From: Candidatus Campbelliibacteriota bacterium
Lineage (GTDB): Bacteria; Patescibacteriota; Minisyncoccia; UBA9983
Direction of reading: 5' to 3'
Assembly (NCBI GenBank): GCA_003231675.1
Contig: QIJB01000063.1
Coordinates: forward strand, 1 to 10,444
Length of the DNA stretch: 10,444 bases
Each line of letters starts with the position of its first letter. The stretch's first letter is position 1. Of this stretch, positions 5,045 through 10,444 are shown in pieces. The position numbers and the translations under genes are program-made. Below the pieces are notes generated by a model, which was not told the DNA's origin, made no database searches, and saw nothing but the letters and a program-made list of their open reading frames with translations.

Positions 5045-6241
5045 ATGAAAATCTTATCTGGAAAAAAAATGTTTTTTTGGCCGACCATTTCGGTGTTGGC
5101 GGTCGGTTCCGTTTTTTTGGGAATGAACACTTTTTTTAGTTCCCCGAATTTTAATTATTCAAAGGAATCCGCCAAGGCGGAATCGGCGACGGTCGCCCAA
5201 ATTCCCCAAAAAAAGGTTTTTGTCGTAACACATATTAAAACCCCCAAACAGGCCAAGGCGATTTATATGACGGCGTGCGTGGCCGCCACCCCCAGTCTGC
5301 GCGAAAAACTCGTCAAACTCATAAATGAAACGGAAATAAATTCAATCATCATTGATATCAAAGATTATACCGGAACGATTTCTTTTCCCTCTGACAATCC
5401 GGCGCTGAAGGGGACTAATGGCGATGGTTGCATTGATTCCGATATGAGGGATTTTATAGGACGCCTGCATAAAGAGGGGGTTTACACTATTGGAAGGATT
5501 ACGGTTTTTCAGGACCCTTATTACACTAAATTGCGTCCCGATCTTGCCGTCAAGAAAGCGGATAAAGTTTCCGTCTGGAAGGACTACAAAGGGCTCAGTT
5601 TTATAGATGTCGGGGCGAAGGATTATTGGAAATATATTGTAAGTCTTTCAAAGGAATCCTACGCCCTCGGTTTTGATGAATTGAATTTTGATTACATCCG
5701 TTTTCCTTCCGACGGAAATATGAGAAACATTTATTTTCCATTCAGTGAGAAGACCATTCTCTCTGATCCGGCTTTGGGAAAAGCGAAAGTTCTTAGGAAT
5801 TTTTTCGCTTATCTCAAAAGGGGACTCAAAGACACAAATGTGATTCTTTCAGCCGACTTGTTTGGCATGTCAATGACCAATAAGGATGACTTGAATATCG
5901 GGCAGTTGTTGGAATACGCGATTCCTTATTTTGATTATATTGACCCTATGGTTTATCCGTCTCATTATCCGAGAGGATTTCATGGATATAAAAATGTCAA
6001 TGCCCATCCTTACGACATCGTAAAATTTTCCATGGACGAGGGAGTAAAGCGTCTTGTTGCGGCGAGTTCCAGTCCTTTAAAATTGCGTCCTTGGCTTCAG
6101 GATTTCAATTATCCTGTGAAATACACATCGGCAATGGTCCGCGCCCAGAAAAAAGCCGTTTATGACGCCGGTTTGAATTCATGGATGCTCTGGAGTCCAA
6201 CTAACAGATATACCGCGGAGGCATTGAACAAAGCCCATTAA
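5045..6241 (+). CDS. Membrane-anchored DUF4015-type putative glycoside hydrolase
   Basis: The product has an uncleaved signal anchor or signal peptide (hydrophobic about 9-31), a short linker, and a (beta/alpha)8-like domain of the DUF4015 / putative glycosyl hydrolase family. Recognisable blocks are IDIKDYTG (103-110), RITVFQDP (151-158), RPDLAV (164-169), FDELNFDYIRFPSDG (210-224), DPMVYPSHYP (300-309), RPWLQDF (348-354) and WMLWSPTN (380-387). Acidic residues at strand ends, Asp211/Glu212/Asp216 and Asp300, are the likely active-site candidates, by analogy with other TIM-barrel hydrolases. The substrate is unknown; an extracytoplasmic polysaccharide or the cell wall would fit, and murB lies upstream. 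It starts right after the small membrane protein's stop. A second ATG (codon 9) is possible but would shorten the positively charged N-terminus. The length of 398 aa is normal for the family. Confidence 0.85.
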   Translation: MKILSGKKMFFWPTISVLAVGSVFLGMNTFFSSPNFNYSKESAKAESATVAQIPQKKVFVVTHIKTPKQAKAIYMTACVAATPSLREKLVKLINETEINSIIIDIKDYTGTISFPSDNPALKGTNGDGCIDSDMRDFIGRLHKEGVYTIGRITVFQDPYYTKLRPDLAVKKADKVSVWKDYKGLSFIDVGAKDYWKYIVSLSKESYALGFDELNFDYIRFPSDGNMRNIYFPFSEKTILSDPALGKAKVLRNFFAYLKRGLKDTNVILSADLFGMSMTNKDDLNIGQLLEYAIPYFDYIDPMVYPSHYPRGFHGYKNVNAHPYDIVKFSMDEGVKRLVAASSSPLKLRPWLQDFNYPVKYTSAMVRAQKKAVYDAGLNSWMLWSPTNRYTAEALNKAH

Positions 6242-6256
6242 GGGCTTTTTCTTTTT
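6230..6256 (+). terminator. Intrinsic terminator containing the stop codon
   Basis: AAAGCCC (6230-6236) pairs with GGGCTTT (6242-6248) around loop ATTAA, followed by TTCTTTTT. The stop codon TAA (6239-6241) lies in the loop, and the left arm encodes the last residues of the preceding protein, so gene end and terminator are fused. It isolates the upstream operon from the ATPase gene. Confidence 0.88.
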
Positions 6257-6268
6257 AGGCAAGTCGGG

Positions 6269-6274
6269 TATTAT
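6269..6274 (+). promoter_or_regulatory. -10 box of a probable leaderless promoter
   Basis: TATTAT (one mismatch to TATAAT) ends so that a normal transcription start, seven bases on, is the A of the ATG at 6281. No Shine-Dalgarno lies between. The -35 region falls in the T-rich tail of the terminator and is poor. The ATPase mRNA would thus be leaderless. Confidence 0.5.
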
Positions 6275-6280
6275 AGAATA

Positions 6281-8338
6281 ATGGAGGAGAACAATATCAC
6301 TTATTTCGCCGAGACCAATTTCCGCAACGAGCGGAAGCGTTTTGGCATTAAAAGAAGGGATCGCAGCAAGCATATGTATATTATCGGTAAGACCGGAATG
6401 GGAAAAACGACTCTCTTGGAGAATATGGCCATTCAGGATATTGAGAATGGGGAAGGAATTGCCATCATTGACCCGCACGGCGAATTTGCCGAGAAAATGC
6501 TTGATTTTGTTCCAGAAGAACGCGTTAAGGATGTTGTTTATTTCGCTCCCCATGATATTGATTGGCCAATCGCGTTTAATGTAATGGAAAATGTTGATTC
6601 CACTCAACGGCATCTCGTTTCCGCCGGTCTTCTCGGAGTTTTCAAAAAGATTTGGGTTGACGCATGGTCGGCGAGGATGGAGTATATTTTAAGCAATGCC
6701 ATTTTGGCATTGCTTGAATATCCTAATTCAACGCTCCTTGGGATTAACCGAATGTTCGCCGATAAAAATTACCGCAAGGAAGTGGTTTCCAAGATTACCG
6801 ATCCGGTGGTCAAAGCGTTTTGGACAGACGAATTCGCCAAATACACCGACAAGTTCGCCACCGAGGCGACCGCGGCCATTCAGAATAAAGTCGGTCAGTT
6901 TGTTTCCAATCCGCTTATCAGAAACATTATCGGTCAGCCGAAATCAGCCTTTGATATTCGCGAGGTTATGGACAAAAAGAAAATTTTGATAATGAATTTG
7001 TCCAAGGGAAGGATTGGCGAGGAAAATTCGCGGCTCATCGGGCAAATGCTTATCACTAAAATTTATCTGTCGGCAATGAGCCGCGTTGACGTGCCGGAGG
7101 AGAAGCGTGAGGATTTTTATCTTTATGTTGATGAATTTCAAAACTTCGCGAGCGAATCTTTCGCTGATATTTTGTCGGAAGCGAGAAAATATCGCCTCAA
7201 TCTGATACTCGCCCACCAATACATCGCCCAGATGGATGAAAAAGTAAACGACGCCGTTTTCGGCAATGTTGGAACCATGGTCAGTTTTCGTGTCGGCGCC
7301 ACGGACGCGGAATTTTTAGAGAAGGAATTCTCTCCGGCATTTTACGCTCCAGACATCGTCAATTTGGGTTTCGCCAGTATTTATTTGAAATTGATGATAG
7401 ACGGAGTGGCATCCAGACCTTTTTCCGCCACGACGCTTCCCCCCATAAAAATTTCGGAAATGTCCCATAGAGAAGAAATCATAACAAATTCCCGGGAAAA
7501 ATACGCCACTGAGAAATCAGCCATTGAGGAGGAAATCATTAAATGGCACAGCAAGGATTTTATTCCCGAGAGGACTTCTCGTGGCGGGGAAAAAGCGGAT
7601 GGAACGCCCCGTTCGGTTTCCGGACAGGAAAACGAGGACAAGCCACAACAACCCCAGCTTTACGAGGCTTTTTGTTCCGTTTGCCAAAAAAAGACATATG
7701 TTCCGTTCAAGCCGGACGAGAAGAGACCTATTTTTTGCAAAGCCCACAGGGATGCCGCCTCTGAAATATCAAAACAGGAGAAACCGCCCGCGATTCACAA
7801 AACCGCTTCTTTCACCGTTGATGTCCCGAGCAAGCCTTCGCCGAGTTTTGAACGGGTTAACGGAGAGTGGCGCAAGTCAGCGCCGCACTCGGAACGACCG
7901 GCGGGACGCCCGACAGAGCAGAGAGAGGAGAAGAAAGTCCGTGAGCCGTCAACTCGTCTGCGCGCGGAGCGACCTGTGGAAGAGAGAGAAGGAAAGATAT
8001 TTTCCGAACCCACAATCCGTCCGCGCGAAGACACTCGCGCGAAAACACCCATTCCGGTTCCCGTTTCCGCTCCGGCAAAAAAAGAAATCAGTCAGAAAGA
8101 TTTAAGGGATGAGAAAAAGGCGAAGCCGGGGGTAAACGATTTGCGCTCCGCTCTGGAAGATATTCTAGGAAAACCGCTCCCCCCGAAAGAGCCCTCCGGC
8201 GAGACGACGCAAGGCAATGAAAAAAAAGAGAACGGCGCCGATATTGAGAAGAAAGAAGATGTTTCCGGAAACTCCTCTGAGGAGCGGAATCGGCGAAAGT
8301 CTGGAGTTCTCAAGCCCGGAGACAAAATCATTTTCTAA
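6281..8338 (+). CDS. VirD4/TraD-like ATPase fused to a zinc ribbon and a disordered tail
   Basis: Residues 1-390 form a RecA-type motor of the VirB4/VirD4/TraD (conjugation and type IV secretion) group. They include Walker A GKTGMGKT (36-43), IIDPHGEFAE (62-71), Walker B LYVDEFQNF (281-289), the LILAHQY sensor-like motif (308-314) and a candidate arginine finger Arg337. No membrane helices are seen, so it is probably cytoplasmic, acting on DNA or at a membrane pore with partners not in this window. Residues 465-489 read CxxC-x17-CxxH, a zinc ribbon of the CxxC-x17-CxxC kind frequent in Patescibacteria but with a final His. Residues 500-685 are rich in Pro, Arg, Glu and Lys and likely disordered; a short helix (DLRSALEDILGKPL, 620-633) and a KPGDKIIF end stand out. 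The start is the first ATG in the frame, and the conserved-looking ETNFRNERKRFGIK follows it. No Shine-Dalgarno is present. Confidence 0.85.
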   Translation: MEENNITYFAETNFRNERKRFGIKRRDRSKHMYIIGKTGMGKTTLLENMAIQDIENGEGIAIIDPHGEFAEKMLDFVPEERVKDVVYFAPHDIDWPIAFNVMENVDSTQRHLVSAGLLGVFKKIWVDAWSARMEYILSNAILALLEYPNSTLLGINRMFADKNYRKEVVSKITDPVVKAFWTDEFAKYTDKFATEATAAIQNKVGQFVSNPLIRNIIGQPKSAFDIREVMDKKKILIMNLSKGRIGEENSRLIGQMLITKIYLSAMSRVDVPEEKREDFYLYVDEFQNFASESFADILSEARKYRLNLILAHQYIAQMDEKVNDAVFGNVGTMVSFRVGATDAEFLEKEFSPAFYAPDIVNLGFASIYLKLMIDGVASRPFSATTLPPIKISEMSHREEIITNSREKYATEKSAIEEEIIKWHSKDFIPERTSRGGEKADGTPRSVSGQENEDKPQQPQLYEAFCSVCQKKTYVPFKPDEKRPIFCKAHRDAASEISKQEKPPAIHKTASFTVDVPSKPSPSFERVNGEWRKSAPHSERPAGRPTEQREEKKVREPSTRLRAERPVEEREGKIFSEPTIRPREDTRAKTPIPVPVSAPAKKEISQKDLRDEKKAKPGVNDLRSALEDILGKPLPPKEPSGETTQGNEKKENGADIEKKEDVSGNSSEERNRRKSGVLKPGDKIIF

Positions 8339-8344
8339 GCAAAC

Positions 8345-8408
8345 GGCGGAAAATAAACCCAAAAAATATTGCCGTGTTTCATCGCGCTCGTTTTAGATGA
8401 AAACCGCC
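8345..8408 (+). other. Possible stem-loop after the ATPase gene
   Basis: GGCGG (8345-8349) and CCGCC (8404-8408) could close a long arm around an inner hairpin formed by TTTCATC (8377-8383) and GATGAAA (8396-8402). No T-run follows, so it is not a clear intrinsic terminator. The rest of the 8339-8450 gap shows no gene I can support. Confidence 0.3.
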
Positions 8409-8450
8409 ATAAGTCCCTGCACATTTCAGAGGTTAATTTAGGAGATTCTA

Positions 8451-8478
8451 TTGACTTTTGGAAAATGTGTGATATACC
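8451..8478 (+). promoter_or_regulatory. Promoter of the first S41 protease gene
   Basis: TTGACT (8451-8456, one mismatch) is 16 bases from TATACC (8473-8478), which is preceded by TG plus one base (extended -10). The leader of about 50 bases contains ACATTTGAAT, also found in the leader of the second protease gene, and ends in AAGGAGG. Confidence 0.6.
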
Positions 8479-8535
8479 TTAAACAAGGGAAAGTTTTTTG
8501 ACATTTGAATATTAAAGAAATAAAGGAGGTCTGGA

Positions 8536-9357
8536 ATGGACAAATTATTGGAAGAGGCGGAGGAGATTATAAAAAGGGAATCTTTTTTTGAGTATATCCC
8601 GGGGAAACATCGGAAGCAACTCAAAAAAATGATAAAAAAAGGGGACGGAGGCAGAAACCCCCGATTCTTTGATCCGTGGATGAGAATTTTTAAAGGGGGA
8701 GAAAAGGAACATCCCTCTTCCTCAAAAAAAGTTAAAGTCTTAAAGATTGGGGATATTGCTTATATCGCCTTGGAAGATTTTCTTTCTTTTGGCAGTTTGA
8801 TTAAATTCAGAGTTGCCGTAAGAAAGGCGGCCTGTGCTGGAGATCCCGTAATTATTGACTTGCGGGACAACAGGGGCGGTTTCCTAAGCTTCTGCTTTGA
8901 AATGGCTGTCCTTTTCAGTAAGAGCTCTGGTGATGATATCCTCATCGCGCAAAGATATAAAAATAAGAAAGAAGAAGCAACGCGAGTGGAAGACATTCGC
9001 GTTGAGCATACGTTCAATCCTTTCCGAGGGAAATTGGTCGTTCTGGTTAATGAATGGTCAGCCTCGGCGAGCGAAGTGTTCGTCGGGATCCTTAAACAAT
9101 GGGGTTTTCCGGTGGTCGGGGAAAAGACATACGGCAAAGGGGTATCGCAAGACGACTTCCCTTTGTCGGATGGATCAACAGTGAGGACGACTATTTCCGA
9201 AGTTTTTGTGGGGAATAACCGCCTCGCCTTGCATAAAGTGGGCATTGAACCGGATTATTATGTCCGGGATAACCGGAAGATTTTTCGGGGGCTCACTGGA
9301 ACAAAGAAAGACCGTCAGTTTATGAAGGCGGTCGAGGTTTTAAAAAAAATGAAATGA
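8536..9357 (+). CDS. S41-family serine protease, compact, no PDZ or signal peptide (copy 1)
   Basis: The core is that of a C-terminal processing (S41) protease, which cuts proteins with a Ser-Lys dyad. DLRDNRGG (108-115) is the substrate-side loop. SASASE (175-180) holds the nucleophile, best assigned as Ser177. TYGKG contains Lys201, and Gln205 follows four residues later, as in the CtpB-type Ser-Lys-Gln triad; the Ser-Lys spacing is 24, one less than in CtpB. Typical family members have a signal peptide and a PDZ domain; neither is visible in these 273 aa, where the first 60 residues are charged and helical. It is probably cytoplasmic, or uses a partner for substrate capture. AAGGAGG six bases before ATG fixes the start. 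The second gene downstream is a paralogue whose DNA is almost identical at both ends but not in the middle. Confidence 0.88.
   Translation: MDKLLEEAEEIIKRESFFEYIPGKHRKQLKKMIKKGDGGRNPRFFDPWMRIFKGGEKEHPSSSKKVKVLKIGDIAYIALEDFLSFGSLIKFRVAVRKAACAGDPVIIDLRDNRGGFLSFCFEMAVLFSKSSGDDILIAQRYKNKKEEATRVEDIRVEHTFNPFRGKLVVLVNEWSASASEVFVGILKQWGFPVVGEKTYGKGVSQDDFPLSDGSTVRTTISEVFVGNNRLALHKVGIEPDYYVRDNRKIFRGLTGTKKDRQFMKAVEVLKKMK
8545..8595 (+). repeat. Near-identical 5' coding block shared by the protease copies (first)
   Basis: These 51 bases match 9493-9543 at 48 positions and encode LLEEAEEIIKRESFFEY against LLEEAEEIIKRESFFDY. The sequence just after is diverged. Confidence 0.85.
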
Positions 9358-9383
9358 AGAACCAACGCCGCCCCGGCATCAAT
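9244..9383 (+). repeat. Near-identical 3' block shared by the protease copies (first)
   Basis: These 140 bases match 10198-10337 at 138 positions. They cover the last 37 codons, the stop codon and 26 non-coding bases. The two differences turn Arg to Leu and one Gly codon to another. Beyond the block the sequences part abruptly. Confidence 0.93.
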
Positions 9384-9410
9384 TGTTTTTATTTTTCTAT
9401 ATTTTATGCT
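9383..9410 (+). promoter_or_regulatory. Candidate promoter of the second S41 gene
   Basis: TTGTTT (9383-9388) is 16 bases from TATGCT (9405-9410). Both are weak matches, but the -10 to ACATTTGAAT distance (23 bases) is nearly that of the first gene (22 bases), and both leaders end in AAAGGAGG. A short GCCG/CGGC hairpin just before the T-rich stretch at 9385 could terminate the first gene weakly. Confidence 0.4.
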
Positions 9411-9480
9411 ATGCATTAAAGTAGGGCTTTTTAACATTTGAATAGTTTAAGAACAAATATAGTGATAAAGGAGGTATGGA

Positions 9481-10311
9481 GTGGGTTATTCTTTACTGGA
9501 AGAGGCGGAGGAAATTATAAAAAGGGAATCTTTTTTTGACTATGAGTCAGAGAAGCACAGAAGACAACTGGGAAAAATAATGGCGGGGGAAACAAAAACA
9601 TATTTCTTTGACCCATATTGCCGTTTTTTAGAGAAAGGTAAAATTTCTTTAGTGTCTAAAAAAGAGCTAAAAAACGAGAGAGAAACTTTCTCAAGAAAAA
9701 TAGAAGACGGTATTACCCATATTGCCGTTCGCGGTTTTCTTTCGCTAAGGACGGTAAATGATATATTTAAGGCATTACAAAAAGCGAATCACACCAACCC
9801 TCGGATTGTTCTTGATTTGCGGGACAACCCCGGCGGACTGACTCATTATTGCCTGTTGGCAGTCTGCCTGTTCGCTAAAGGGGCAGAGGATGTCCTTGTG
9901 ACTAAAAAATTCAAAAATTATGATGAGCTTGTCACAGTTCGTCATATGAGTCCTTTTGAAATTCCCGGGCCGTTCAGTCATTACAAGGTTGTTGTTTTGA
10001 TAAACAACCGAAGCGTATCGGCGGCAGAACCGGTGGCAGGTATCTTGAAAGAATTGGGTTTCCCCGTTGTTGGAGAAAAGTCATATGGAAAAGGTGTCGC
10101 TCAGCGACAATTTCTTCTCAGTGATGGGTCGGTGCTGAGGATAACCATTTTTGAGGTGTTGCTTGGCAACAAGCGGACACCTTTAAACAAAGTCGGTATT
10201 GAACCGGATTATTATGTCCGGGATAACCGGAAGATTTTTCTGGGACTCACTGGAACAAAGAAAGACCGTCAGTTTATGAAGGCGGTCGAGGTTTTAAAAA
10301 AAATGAAATGA
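9481..10311 (+). CDS. S41-family serine protease, compact, no PDZ or signal peptide (copy 2)
   Basis: A tandem paralogue of the 8536-9357 gene, 276 aa, beginning with GTG seven bases after AAGGAGG (an ATG at 9476 is out of frame). DLRDNPGG (112-119) is closer to the family consensus than copy 1. The nucleophile region reads SVSAAE (178-183), with Ser180 aligned to Ser177 of copy 1; SYGKG supplies Lys204 and Gln208 completes the triad, so the enzyme should be active. The N-terminal helix and the last 37 residues are almost the same as in copy 1, while residues 20-235 differ widely, including the segment before the core (35-80) and the one around 140-165. Different substrate preference with a shared targeting or partner-binding tail would explain this. 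There is no signal peptide or PDZ domain. It probably has its own transcript. Confidence 0.88.
   Translation: MGYSLLEEAEEIIKRESFFDYESEKHRRQLGKIMAGETKTYFFDPYCRFLEKGKISLVSKKELKNERETFSRKIEDGITHIAVRGFLSLRTVNDIFKALQKANHTNPRIVLDLRDNPGGLTHYCLLAVCLFAKGAEDVLVTKKFKNYDELVTVRHMSPFEIPGPFSHYKVVVLINNRSVSAAEPVAGILKELGFPVVGEKSYGKGVAQRQFLLSDGSVLRITIFEVLLGNKRTPLNKVGIEPDYYVRDNRKIFLGLTGTKKDRQFMKAVEVLKKMK
9493..9543 (+). repeat. Near-identical 5' coding block shared by the protease copies (second)
   Basis: Partner of 8545-8595, 48 of 51 bases the same; one of the three differences changes Glu to Asp. Confidence 0.85.
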
Positions 10312-10337
10312 AGAACCAACGCCGCCCCGGCATCAAT
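10198..10337 (+). repeat. Near-identical 3' block shared by the protease copies (second)
   Basis: Partner of 9244-9383, 138 of 140 bases the same, 954 bases downstream. The match ends at the same non-coding position, after GGCATCAAT. Confidence 0.93.
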
Positions 10338-10343
10338 CCGCAT

Positions 10344-10372
10344 TTGAGAATAAGGAGCCATTCTGCTATTCT
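10344..10372 (+). promoter_or_regulatory. Promoter of the gene at the right edge, probably leaderless
   Basis: TTGAGA (one mismatch) is 17 bases from TATTCT (10367-10372), preceded by TG plus one base. Transcription should begin near 10379-10380, only three or four bases before the ATG at 10383. Confidence 0.6.
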
Positions 10373-10382
10373 TATAGATAAG

Positions 10383-10444
10383 ATGAAAACCGCTTTTTTA
10401 ATTTTCCTGTTTCTTGTTTCTCCCTTTTTCGCTTCCGCGAATAT
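10383..10444 (+). CDS. Start of a secreted or membrane protein (cut by the window end)
   Basis: Twenty codons are visible, running from ATG to the window edge. Lys2 is followed by a hydrophobic core (AFLIFLFLVSPFF) and an Ala-Ser-Ala motif before Asn, a classical Sec signal peptide with a predicted signal peptidase I site after residue 19. No Shine-Dalgarno is close to the ATG (AAGGAG at 10352-10357 is too far), which fits the leaderless promoter. The mature protein lies outside the window and its function cannot be guessed. It is the only protein here with a clear cleavable signal peptide, next to two proteases that lack one. Confidence 0.65.
   Translation, partial: MKTAFLIFLFLVSPFFASAN

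Noticed and set aside
7524..8105. 193-aa overlapping plus-strand frame within the ATPase gene
   Set aside because: A frame-shifted reading of the Arg/Pro/Glu-rich tail; such biased DNA leaves other frames open. No start signals.
8397..8441. 14-codon frame beginning ATGAAAACCGC, like the start of the gene at 10383
   Set aside because: Only about 13 bases match, and the hydrophobic signal peptide core is absent; too short to call a gene remnant.

Overview
The window reads as part of a Patescibacteria (Candidate Phyla Radiation) chromosome, most like a Parcubacteria-type lineage. The evidence is indirect: no rRNA or marker phylogeny is present. It rests on the mix of small helical hypothetical proteins, a DUF4015-type putative glycoside hydrolase, a VirD4-like ATPase fused to a CxxC-x17-Cxx(C/H) zinc ribbon (a ribbon type typical of these bacteria), tRNA genes that do not encode CCA, and very compact gene spacing. 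Genes terminate at TAA, TAG and TGA and use TGG for Trp, so the standard bacterial code fits.

Left part (1-580): a tRNA-Gln(CUG) gene on the minus strand is followed, downstream of its 3' end, by about 500 bases with no convincing gene. That stretch holds three more copies of the last 17-20 bases of the same tRNA (at 1, 202 and 383). Each copy opens a GC-rich unit of 128-201 bases packed with hairpins. Stems differ between units by paired, compensating changes, so folding seems to matter. This array is the most unusual thing in the window. The first base of the window is the first base of a repeat copy, so the array probably continues beyond it.

Middle part (724-6256): two hypothetical genes converge (724-1209 plus, 1251-1646 minus). 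The minus gene has a very good sigma-70-type promoter. Then come tRNA-Ser(CGA) with an HD-domain CCA-adding enzyme/poly(A) polymerase-like gene, and tRNA-Val(GAC) with murB, which begins one base after the tRNA. None of the three tRNAs encodes its CCA end, so the nucleotidyltransferase can be matched to a need visible here. MurB supplies a committed step of peptidoglycan precursor synthesis. A two-helix membrane protein and a membrane-anchored DUF4015 putative glycoside hydrolase follow, closed by a terminator whose hairpin contains the stop codon.

Right part (6281-10444): a VirD4/TraD-like ATPase with a zinc ribbon and a long disordered tail, probably read from a leaderless mRNA, is followed by two tandem paralogous S41 (C-terminal processing type) serine proteases. 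These lack a signal peptide and a PDZ domain but keep the Ser-Lys-Gln catalytic residues. Their 5' ends and 3' ends are nearly identical in DNA while the middles have diverged, which points to recombination or gene conversion between copies. The window ends inside a new gene that starts with a clear signal peptide and probably also has a leaderless promoter.
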